A DNA stretch of 5,262 bases, taken from the NCBI GenBank assembly GCA_012798155.1, contig JAAZNR010000980.1, positions 1 through 5,262 of the forward strand. The letters are read 5' to 3'. Made by a program: the position numbers and the translations under genes. This stretch comes from Thermogutta sp. GTDB taxonomy: Bacteria; Planctomycetota; Planctomycetia; Pirellulales; Thermoguttaceae. The notes beneath the pieces were generated by a model that worked only from the letters and a program-made list of their open reading frames with translations, had not been told where the DNA came from and did not search any database. Position 1 is the stretch's first letter, and each line of letters starts with the position of its first letter. Positions 1-4,884 of the stretch are shown in pieces.

Positions 1-20
1 AATCGCGGGCACGTTCTCCA

Positions 21-114
21 CCTCGGGCTGACGCCCGAGGCTCGCGCTCGCGCGTTGCGCAACAGGTTTTCGTTTTGCACAAGTCCCGCGAGCCACCAGC
101 GTAAGCTGGTGGTG
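21..114 (+). repeat. Composite two-hairpin repeat element, copy 1
   Basis: It has three parts. Hairpin I is an 8-bp perfect stem (21-28 with 33-40) around the loop TGAC. A 40-nt block follows (40-79). After a 10-nt spacer comes hairpin II, preceded by GAG: an 8-bp perfect stem CCACCAGC/GCTGGTGG (93-100 with 105-112) around the loop GTAA. The same order and spacing recur at 297-388. The strand is given as + because the hairpin II loop is GNRA-type only in that orientation. The composition suggests an interspersed, possibly REP/MITE-like element of planctomycete type, which is inference. Confidence 0.75.
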
Positions 115-116
115 GA

Positions 117-132
117 ATCGCCGCGAAGCGAT
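117..132. repeat. Small inverted repeat (ATCGC/GCGAT)
   Basis: A 5-bp perfect stem (117-121 with 128-132) around the 6-nt loop CGCGAA. It sits between hairpin II (93-112) and the larger inverted repeat (135-167). The sequence ATCGCC also follows hairpin II in the second composite copy, but there the complementary arm is absent. Confidence 0.4.
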
Positions 133-134
133 CC

Positions 135-167
135 GGCTGGGGGCTCCGCTCCGCTCCGACCCCAGCC
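135..167. repeat. Inverted repeat with hexamer-repeat loop, left copy
   Basis: GGCTGGGG (135-142) pairs perfectly with CCCCAGCC (160-167). The 17-nt loop is built on tandem CGCTCC hexamers. A homologous element with the same loop length and the same hexamer register (CGCTAC there) lies at 4844-4884. Its right arm merges into the first 18-bp tandem unit, so the tandem array looks like an amplification of the right arm. Confidence 0.7.
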
Positions 168-247
168 ACCCGGACAACCCCGGCCACCCGGCCGACCCCG
201 GCCACCCGGCCGACCCCAGCTACCCGGCCGACCCCAGCCACCCGGCC
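158..247. repeat. Five tandem 18-bp repeats
   Basis: Consecutive units of 18 bp start at 158, 176, 194, 212 and 230, with consensus GACCCCAGCCACCCGGCC. Units differ at one to three positions; for example the first ends CGGAC and the fourth has AGCTACC. There are no spacers, so this is a simple direct array and not CRISPR. Read in frame it gives a proline/arginine-rich peptide, which I regard as accidental. The core GACCCCAGCCACCC is also the core of the tandem repeat at 4866-5077. Confidence 0.9.
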
Positions 248-296
248 GGCGGGGGAAGCACTGCGTGAAGGTTGCAATCTTGGGTAGCGCTTCACC

Positions 297-388
297 GCTA
301 GCTCACGCTAGCAGCTCGCGCTCGCGCGTTGCGCAGCACCTTTGCGTTTTGCATCGGTTCCATGAGCCGCCGGCGTAAGCCGGCGGTG
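297..388 (+). repeat. Composite two-hairpin repeat element, copy 2
   Basis: Same architecture as 21-114. Hairpin I is GCTAGC/GCTAGC (297-302 with 307-312) around the loop TCAC. The 40-nt block (314-353) matches copy 1 at 36 of 40 positions by my count. After the same 10-nt spacer, hairpin II is preceded by GAG and has an 8-bp perfect stem CCGCCGGC/GCCGGCGG (367-374 with 379-386) around the loop GTAA. Both stems differ in sequence from copy 1 yet remain fully paired. Confidence 0.75.
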
Positions 389-405
389 TTATCGCCCCGG
401 AACAC

Positions 406-431
406 GAGCCGCCGGCGCAAGCCGGGGGGTG
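406..431 (+). repeat. Third GAG-preceded palindrome with GCAA loop
   Basis: GAG is followed by CCGCCGGC (409-416), the loop GCAA (417-420) and GCCGGGGG (421-428). One of the eight pairs is broken by a C-to-G change in the right arm. It lies 17 nt after hairpin II of the second composite copy, but without the 40-nt block or hairpin I, so it is a solo palindrome. In the minus direction it is within about 80 nt downstream of the panD stop codon. Confidence 0.65.
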
Positions 432-484
432 GAGAAAAGCACAATCCGAGCGGGGGACAACTCGCACGAAGGTCGGCCGGCGAT

Positions 485-838
485 TCATTCCGAGCGGAGG
501 CGATTCTGCGCGTCGACCTTGACGACCTTGGGCCGATGGGACCGGGCTTCGTCATCCGGCATGGAGGCATAAGAAAGGATGATGACGAGATCGCCCTTGC
601 AGCCCAGCCGGGCGGCGGCCCCGTTCAGTATGATCGCGCCGGAGCCGGCCTGGGCCTCGATGACGTACGTCACCAGCCGGGCCCCGTTGTTGATGTTAAG
701 AACGTGCACTTGTTCGCCCGGCAGGAGATCGGCCGCTTCCATCAGCAGCCGATCGATGGTGATGCTGCCTTCGTAGTCCAGCTCGGTCCCCGTCAGAACG
801 GCCCGATGGATCTTCGATTTCAGCATGTACCGCTGCAT
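485..838 (-). CDS. panD: Aspartate 1-decarboxylase proenzyme (PanD)
   Basis: This enzyme converts L-aspartate to beta-alanine and CO2, feeding pantothenate and coenzyme A synthesis in the cytoplasm. The 117-residue protein has the length and hallmarks of the family. The self-cleavage site is exactly Gly24-Ser25 in YEGSIT, where Ser25 becomes the catalytic pyruvoyl group. Lys9, His11, Tyr22, Arg54, Tyr58 and the NGAAAR segment (72-77) are at the family's usual positions. GDLVII (82-87) is the typical late strand, and the C-terminus KVVKVDAQN is standard. The start at 838 is chosen because the homologous N-terminus is [13 protein letters not shown] and AAGGGGG lies 6 nt upstream (851-845). A 40-residue upstream extension to 958 is open but unlike the family. 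It is co-oriented with the gene at 1482-1027 after a 188-bp gap. No panB or panC is visible. The product should self-process to alpha and beta chains and assemble as a tetramer, as known for the family. Confidence 0.97.
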   Translation of the reverse strand: MQRYMLKSKIHRAVLTGTELDYEGSITIDRLLMEAADLLPGEQVHVLNINNGARLVTYVIEAQAGSGAIILNGAAARLGCKGDLVIILSYASMPDDEARSHRPKVVKVDAQNRLRSE

Positions 839-844
839 GTCGAA

Positions 845-851
845 CCCCCTT
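845..851 (-). promoter_or_regulatory. Ribosome binding site of panD
   Basis: AAGGGGG on the minus strand with a 6-nt spacer to the ATG at 838. It decides the start in favour of the 117-residue family-length protein over the longer open frame beginning at 958. Confidence 0.6.
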
Positions 852-944
852 GCCGGAAGATCAAGCACACCGGGAGTTAAGGGAAGACAGCCTCCGTCCG
901 CTCGTTCCCGGTCCGGCAACCAGCAGCACTCGAGCCGGGAAGGA

Positions 945-966
945 GAGGCCGATCGCAACCGGCCTC
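945..966 (-). other. Hairpin in the gap upstream of panD
   Basis: GAGGCCG (945-951) is a perfect 7-bp inverted match to CGGCCTC (960-966), with an 8-nt loop. It lies in the 188-bp gap, about 60 nt past the stop of the upstream minus-strand gene and about 105 nt before the panD start. On the minus strand it is followed by TCCTTCCC, a poor T-tract. It could be a weak terminator for the upstream gene, a leader structure for panD, or chance. A TAGAAT hexamer (minus strand, 979-974) next to it resembles a -10 box, but no good -35 partner is present. Confidence 0.35.
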
Positions 967-1026
967 ATCTATGATTCTAGGTCGAACGCCGCCGGCCAAG
1001 AAGGTCTCGGTCGGTCGTCGAGCCGC

Positions 1027-1482
1027 TTAGCCTTGCCGGAGAGCGGAGATTTTTTGCCGAATCCACTCGCACACGCCCGCCGGATCGTCCGTCCCGATCC
1101 AATAGACGCGCCGCCGGGTTTGAATTCGTACACAACGATAGCCCCAAACGTTCATGATCGTCCCCTTGGAGGGGCTATAGTGCAGCCCCCAGCCGTCCGC
1201 GAACCGGGTCCGGGCCGGTTCCGCCGACACGATGTCGCCGTAGCGGATCCTCGTGCCCCACAGCGGGATGGGACCGAACCGAATCGCCAGGGCCTCGCCC
1301 TCGTCGCGGATGGTGAGGGAGCAAAAAGTCAGAACTACCGCGGCCATCACGCCCGTGGGGACCACATAGACCCACCACGGCAGGGCGGGGCCTGGCGCGA
1401 TCGCCTCCATGACCGCCGCCACCAGGCCGGGAAACGGGATCAAGAGGTACCACATCCCCCATTGCGTCTGCGAGTAGGTCAT
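1027..1482 (-). CDS. Small membrane protein with PH-like C-terminal domain
   Basis: The protein has 151 residues. Two hydrophobic segments, about 11-29 (WYLLIPFPGLVAAVMEA) and 36-57 (WWVYVVPTGVMAAVVLTF), form a hairpin anchor with a short proline-rich turn. The rest (58-151) is soluble: beta-strand-like segments such as GEALAIRFGPIPLWG, TRIRYGDIVSAEP, a tryptophan/glycine-rich centre (ADGWGLHYSP, MNVWGYRCVRI), then YWIGTDD and a terminal amphipathic helix DPAGVCEWIRQKISAL. This order of strands ending in one helix resembles bacterial PH-like domains, an assignment made by pattern only. The ATG at 1482 is preceded by GGAGAGG (1492-1486), which supports the start. No catalytic motif is seen and the function is unknown. 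It may be co-transcribed with panD. It diverges from the exporter at 2128 across 645 bp. Confidence 0.85.
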   Translation of the reverse strand: MTYSQTQWGMWYLLIPFPGLVAAVMEAIAPGPALPWWVYVVPTGVMAAVVLTFCSLTIRDEGEALAIRFGPIPLWGTRIRYGDIVSAEPARTRFADGWGLHYSPSKGTIMNVWGYRCVRIQTRRRVYWIGTDDPAGVCEWIRQKISALRQG

Positions 1483-1564
1483 ACCCCTCTCCAGGCGGAA
1501 GAATGGAACGTGCTTACCCCTACAAGGTTAATAGTCTGTACCCATTAGAGCCGATACCGCCCCA

Positions 1565-1608
1565 GACCACAATCTTTGGGGGGGTGACAGCCCGTTCGCC
1601 GTGTGGTC
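1565..1608. other. Inverted repeat of unknown role
   Basis: GACCACA (1565-1571) pairs perfectly with TGTGGTC (1602-1608). Inside, a run of seven G (1578-1584) can pair with CCC (1591-1593) to form a nested stem. It lies about 85-125 bp upstream of the minus-strand gene's start and could be a leader structure or operator. Nothing else identifies it. Confidence 0.3.
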
Positions 1609-1634
1609 CAATGAGAGGTTCCTCTCAAAGAAGC

Positions 1635-1662
1635 TACACATCGTGATGCTTGCGATTAGAAT
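1635..1662 (+). promoter_or_regulatory. Possible sigma-70-like promoter toward the exporter
   Basis: TACACA (1635-1640), 16 nt, then TAGAAT (1657-1662): four of six and five of six matches to the housekeeping consensus, in the most AT-rich part of the intergenic region. If used, it would give a leader of about 460 nt containing all the hairpins downstream. It is a weak match in a phylum whose promoters I cannot model, so this is only a candidate. Confidence 0.2.
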
Positions 1663-1788
1663 TGAGGGAAAGAGCTGATTCACCGTCACATGGGGCGGCG
1701 GCCGGACTGCGGCGTCGCCGCCGTACCACAACCCGCCGGTACCGCATCGGCCCAATCGGAGGGTCGAGAAACCAGCCCTGACCTACGC

Positions 1789-1850
1789 TTTTCCGAGATT
1801 GCGGAAAATACCGCCTGCAACCGCAATGCCGTATTTTCCGGCGCGGGAAA
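1789..1850. other. Overlapping, mutually exclusive inverted repeats
   Basis: Four complementary segments occur in order: TTTTCCG (1789-1795), CGGAAAATAC (1802-1811), GTATTTTCCG (1831-1840) and GGAAA (1846-1850). Segments 1 and 2 form a 7-bp hairpin with a 6-nt loop. Segments 2 and 3 form a perfect 10-bp stem with a 19-nt loop. Segment 3 (1835-1839) and segment 4 form a 5-bp hairpin. A further 7-bp pair, ATTGCGG (1798-1804) with CCGCAAT (1821-1827), competes with these. This is the layout of an alternative-folding switch, but no T-tract or known riboswitch motif was seen. Confidence 0.4.
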
Positions 1851-2050
1851 GCCGAAAGATATTAAAGGCGTTATCTTGCCTCACCTCAATCCGCCGCCCG
1901 GGTTGAGCCGCAACAATGGGAAAAACAGGTCGTTGAGCGGTGTGTTCGTGCCGGTTGGTCCCTCGTTCCCGGAGTGTGACGGCGGGCAGCCTTGTGCTCG
2001 ACAACGAAAGGGCTTCACGGAGGCGGCGAAGGGGAGGCGTTTGCGCTGAG

Positions 2051-2091
2051 ACGTTTCGAGCCTCGGAAGGGATTCCGGGTTTCGAAAACGT
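2051..2091 (+). other. Long hairpin in the exporter leader
   Basis: A near-continuous stem of about 17 pairs. ACGTTTCGA (2051-2059) pairs with TCGAAAACGT (2082-2091) with one bulged A. A short imperfect section with wobble pairs follows, then CGGAA (2064-2068) pairs with TTCCG (2073-2077) around GGGA, a GNRA-type tetraloop. It ends 36 nt before the exporter ATG and has no T-tract, so it is more likely a leader structure than a terminator. Confidence 0.5.
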
Positions 2092-2092
2092 G

Positions 2093-2125
2093 CCGATCAG
2101 CATGATCCGGTAGGACAGGAGGTCC
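2093..2125 (+). promoter_or_regulatory. Small hairpins around the exporter ribosome binding site
   Basis: GATCA (2095-2099) pairs with TGATC (2103-2107) around GCA, extendable by two CG pairs past a bulge. Next, GGAC (2113-2116) can pair with GTCC (2122-2125), placing most of the AGGAGG site (2117-2122) in a 5-nt loop. The ribosome binding site is strong and 5 nt from the ATG at 2128, which decides that start over the second methionine at 2158. Confidence 0.5.
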
Positions 2126-2127
2126 GC

Positions 2128-4773
2128 ATGAAATCGACAGGCCAGGGTAGTTATTCGATGTCGGACTTCCGCAGCGGCCACTCGGCAAAGCCCGGTTTCT
2201 TTGCCCGATATAGTCTTCCCATCCTCTGCATCGTCGCGTTCCTGGCGCCCTTCATGTACATGGGCACGGCACGCAGCCTGAAGAGCAACCAGAACGACGT
2301 CAACTCGTGGTTGCCCGACGAATACGAGGAGACGAAAACCTTCGAGTGGTACCGTCAGCGATTCGAAACCGACCTCTTCATTCTTGCCAGTTGGGAGGGC
2401 TGCACGTTGGACAGCCCCAAGCTGGAACTCTTGGCGCGGCGTCTCAGGCCGTCGCCCGACGCTTCCGCCGAAGACCCCTACCTTTTTTTCAAGAGCGTCA
2501 TCAGCGGGTCGGACTTGGTGCGCCAACTGCAAGAGGACCAAGGGCTGACTCGGGAACAGGCGATCGACCGCCTCCGCGGCTTCTTGGTGGGGATGGACGG
2601 CCGCCAAACCTGCCTGGTGATGACGATCGATCCGCGGGCCGAGGAGCGATGGGAGCGCCATTTCCAGGGCGATCCCACCCAGAAGAAATTCATGCACGCC
2701 GTGATCGACCACGTCCACGAGACGGCCTTGCAAGTCTGCGACATCCAGCCGGAGGAATTGCACCTCGGCGGGCCGCCCGTGGACAACGTGGCCATCGACG
2801 TGGAGGGACAACGCTCCCTCATCCGGCTGGCCGTCGTTTGCGGCGTGGTCGGTCTGGTCGTCTCTTGGTGGTGCCTGCGGAGCTGGGGGCTGACGGCGAT
2901 GGTGTTCACGACCGGCATCTTCAGCGCCGGGCTGAGCATGGTGGCCGTCTGGCTCAGCGGCAACCACATGAACGCCATTTTGCTGACGATGCCCGCCCTG
3001 GTCTACGTCGCCGCGGTGTCCGGCGCCATTCACATGGCGAACTACTATCGGGACACGCTGCGGAGGCAGCAGGCGGCGGGACTGGCCGATCCGGCCGCGG
3101 GGGCGCCCGACGGGGCCGTCCGCGAGGCCTGGCTGCCCCTTTTCCTGGCCACCGGGACCACGGCCTTCGGCTTGGCCTCGCTCTCCGTCAGCGAACTGCT
3201 GCCCGTCAAGCAATTCGGCGTCTTCTCGGCGGTGGGCGTGATCGTGAGCTTTATTTTTCTCTGCCTCTACATGCCCTCCCTGCTCCAAGAGTTTCCCATC
3301 CGCTCGCTCATCAAGCCGCGGAAGTCTTCCTTCTTCGATCCCGGCCGGTGGAGCGGCTGGAACTACGTCGGCAACTGGATCCTGTCGCGCCACGGCTGGG
3401 TCATTGCGGGCAGCCTCGTGCTGATGGTCCTCGGCGTGTACGGCGCGTCCAAGATCGAGACCTCCGTCAAGCTCATGAAGCTGTTCTCCCCGGAAGCCGA
3501 CATCATCCATGATTACGCCTGGCTGGAGGAAAAACTCGGGCCGCTGGTCCCCATGGAGGTCGTGCTCCGCATCGACAAGGACGGCTGCAACATGGACCTG
3601 CTGGAACAGATAAAACTCGTTCACACGGTCCAGGCGGCGATCGACCGCTTGCCGGACGTGGGCAGCGCGGTGGCGGTACCGACGTTCGCGCGAAGCATCC
3701 CCCATCGGCCGGGCATGGTCGAACGGCGGACCTGGATCGTCCAGCTCCAGCGGCATCGCGAGCAACTGAAAGACTACTGGCAGACGGAGGACAATGAGGA
3801 ACTGTGGCGCATCAGCGCCCGCGTCCAAGCCCTGACCGATCTGGACTACGGCGACTTCGTGGCGGACATTCGCGGCGTCGTCGAGCCGATCCTGGACCGG
3901 TACCGCGCACAGGGAGCGGAGGGGCTGCGAGCGGAATACACGGGCATGGTTCCCCTGGTATACAAAGCCCAGCATTCGCTCCTCAACGGCCTGCTCACCG
4001 GGTTTGCGGGCGACCTCCTGCTGATCGGCGTGGCCATGATGCTGTTGATGCGCGATTGGTCGTCGGGAATCCTCCTCGGCTGTTCCAGCGTCTTTCCCAT
4101 CGTTGTGGTCTTCGGCGCGATGGGCTGGCTGGGCATCGTCGTGGACGTGGGCACGGTGATGACGCCCGCCGTGGCCCTGGGCGTGACCGTCGATGACGCC
4201 ATCCATTTCATGCTGTGGTGCCGCCACGGCCAGGAACGCGGCATGAATCGCCGGCAATCCATCATGTTCGCCTATCATGACTGCGCTCAGGCGATCTATC
4301 AAAGTTGGGGAGTCATCGGGCTGGGGCTGTCGGCCTTCGCCCTCAGCTCGTTCGTCCCCACCCAACGGTTCGGCTACCTGATGTTCTTCATGTTGACCGT
4401 GTCCTCCTTCAGCAACCTGGTTCTGTTGCCGGCGCTGCTGGCAAGCCCGCTGGCCAATTTCTTCTGGCGGAGCGGGGCCAGGGCGGCGGAGAAGAAGCGG
4501 GCCAAGCACCGCGACGCCGCGGAGCGCCCCGATCTGCCGCAACCGCAGTCGGAAAAGGCGGACGGATTGGATACGGCCCGCGAACGCCGGGTTGCCCGCC
4601 ATGCCCCGCAGGACGATTTCCTCGCCGACCACGTTCCGGTAGCAGCGGCGGTCGAGGACCATGCGGGTCCCCATCTGACGCCGGCCCAGTTGGAGCGGGG
4701 CAAGGGGCGCCTGCTCCGTCCGGATGCCCCGCACCGCAAACGCAAGAACGGACCGCCTCTTCCCCCCTCTTGA
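2128..4773 (+). CDS. MMPL/RND-superfamily exporter, 12 membrane helices
   Basis: An 881-residue inner-membrane transporter of the predicted-exporter RND type, built as two repeated halves. Helix 1 is about 28-46; an extracytoplasmic domain follows (about 47-228) starting with NDVNSWLPDEYEETKTFEWY; helices 2-6 lie near 229-250, 254-276, 282-304, 336-356 and 362-386. The second half has helix 7 (423-441), a second extracytoplasmic domain (442-619) and helices 8-12 (620-641, 646-670, 672-697, 723-741, 747-772). The signature ALGVTVDDAIHF with Asp689-Asp690 lies in helix 10, the proton-relay position of RND proteins. The matching first-half site reads VAAVSGAIHM, without acids. A hydrophilic tail of about 100 residues (781-881) ends the protein. 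AGGAGG at 2117-2122 supports the start. No membrane-fusion or outer-membrane partner is adjacent, as in stand-alone MMPL/HpnN-like exporters. The substrate is unknown; lipid or other hydrophobic cargo is a family-level guess. Confidence 0.93.
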   Translation: MKSTGQGSYSMSDFRSGHSAKPGFFARYSLPILCIVAFLAPFMYMGTARSLKSNQNDVNSWLPDEYEETKTFEWYRQRFETDLFILASWEGCTLDSPKLELLARRLRPSPDASAEDPYLFFKSVISGSDLVRQLQEDQGLTREQAIDRLRGFLVGMDGRQTCLVMTIDPRAEERWERHFQGDPTQKKFMHAVIDHVHETALQVCDIQPEELHLGGPPVDNVAIDVEGQRSLIRLAVVCGVVGLVVSWWCLRSWGLTAMVFTTGIFSAGLSMVAVWLSGNHMNAILLTMPALVYVAAVSGAIHMANYYRDTLRRQQAAGLADPAAGAPDGAVREAWLPLFLATGTTAFGLASLSVSELLPVKQFGVFSAVGVIVSFIFLCLYMPSLLQEFPIRSLIKPRKSSFFDPGRWSGWNYVGNWILSRHGWVIAGSLVLMVLGVYGASKIETSVKLMKLFSPEADIIHDYAWLEEKLGPLVPMEVVLRIDKDGCNMDLLEQIKLVHTVQAAIDRLPDVGSAVAVPTFARSIPHRPGMVERRTWIVQLQRHREQLKDYWQTEDNEELWRISARVQALTDLDYGDFVADIRGVVEPILDRYRAQGAEGLRAEYTGMVPLVYKAQHSLLNGLLTGFAGDLLLIGVAMMLLMRDWSSGILLGCSSVFPIVVVFGAMGWLGIVVDVGTVMTPAVALGVTVDDAIHFMLWCRHGQERGMNRRQSIMFAYHDCAQAIYQSWGVIGLGLSAFALSSFVPTQRFGYLMFFMLTVSSFSNLVLLPALLASPLANFFWRSGARAAEKKRAKHRDAAERPDLPQPQSEKADGLDTARERRVARHAPQDDFLADHVPVAAAVEDHAGPHLTPAQLERGKGRLLRPDAPHRKRKNGPPLPPS

Positions 4774-4802
4774 TGCCGACGGAACCCTTGCGGAGCCGCG
4801 CC

Positions 4803-4822
4803 CCGCCGGCGCAAACCGATGG
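4803..4822 (+). repeat. Decayed fourth copy of the GNRA-loop palindrome
   Basis: CCGCCGGC (4803-4810), loop GCAA (4811-4814), then ACCGATGG (4815-4822). The left arm and loop match the copy at 409-420 exactly. The right arm carries three changes: one still allows a G-T wobble and two break pairs. It is followed after 21 nt by the large inverted repeat, nearly the same spacing (22 nt) as between the two homologous elements on the left flank. Confidence 0.55.
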
Positions 4823-4843
4823 TGGGAACCGCCCATACGCGCA

Positions 4844-4884
4844 GGGTGACTGGGGGCTTCGCTACGCTACGACCCCAGCCACCC
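4844..4884. repeat. Inverted repeat with hexamer-repeat loop, right copy
   Basis: GGGTGACTGGGG (4844-4855) pairs with CCCCAGCCACCC (4873-4884) over 12 positions with a single A-C mismatch. The 17-nt loop is built on tandem CGCTAC hexamers, the same length and register as the loop at 143-159 (CGCTCC). It could help define the 3' end of the exporter transcript, but the loop is large and no T-tract follows. Confidence 0.7.

Larger units (their letters stand above)
1..484. other. Gene-free, repeat-rich intergenic region
   Basis: No convincing coding sequence lies here. The only open frames translate repeat DNA, giving runs such as PPGRPRPPGR, and have no plausible ribosome binding site. The region is a chain of GC-rich hairpins and repeats: an 8-bp hairpin at 21-40, a 40-nt block at 40-79 repeated at 314-353, palindromes at 93-112, 367-386 and 409-428, a 17-nt-loop inverted repeat at 135-167, five 18-bp tandem repeats at 158-247, and a weak 6-bp inverted repeat at 265-270/290-295. 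It lies downstream of panD on the minus strand, so these hairpins may end up at the 3' end of that transcript. None is followed by a convincing T-tract, so I do not call an intrinsic terminator. Confidence 0.8.
1483..2127. other. Divergent intergenic region with structured elements
   Basis: These 645 bp separate the minus-strand membrane protein from the plus-strand exporter and must hold both start signals. I find no convincing gene: the open frame at 1690-2049 lacks a ribosome binding site and protein-like composition. Structured parts are an inverted repeat at 1565-1571/1602-1608, a short one at 1613-1626, overlapping inverted repeats at 1789-1850, and hairpins at 2051-2091 and 2093-2110. 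The segment near 1620-1680 is more AT-rich than its surroundings and is the likeliest promoter zone for plus-strand transcription. Confidence 0.7.

Noticed and set aside
40..114. Integron attC-like site, because of the GTTGCGCAAC palindrome
   Set aside because: The core does not fit GTTRRRY/RYYYAAC pairing, the palindrome is broken in the second copy, and there is no integrase or cassette structure.
158..247. CRISPR array
   Set aside because: Units are directly adjacent with no spacers, and no cas gene is present.
55..378. A proline/arginine-rich 107-residue open frame (PPGRPRPPGR)
   Set aside because: It is the translation of the 18-bp tandem repeats and the composite element, with no start signal.
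839..958. A 40-residue N-terminal extension of PanD
   Set aside because: The family begins at [13 protein letters not shown], the internal ATG has a good ribosome binding site, and the extension has no matching character.
1528..1755. A 75-residue minus-strand open frame with one hydrophobic stretch
   Set aside because: No ribosome binding site was evident and no family was recognised; the hydrophobic run (LFPSILIASITM) is too little to support a gene.
1690..2049. A 119-residue plus-strand open frame in the divergent region
   Set aside because: No ribosome binding site before its ATG, composition unlike a folded protein, and it runs through the overlapping inverted repeats at 1789-1850.
1783..4836. 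A 1017-residue open frame on the minus strand
   Set aside because: It lies antisense to the exporter, whose helices, family motif and ribosome binding site are clear. Its translation is rich in His/Gln/Arg/Asp with no recognisable domain, as expected for the complement of high-GC coding DNA.
4844..4884. Rho-independent terminator of the exporter
   Set aside because: The stem is strong but the 17-nt loop is large, no T-tract follows, and the element recurs at 135-167 away from any gene end on that strand; it is kept as a repeat.
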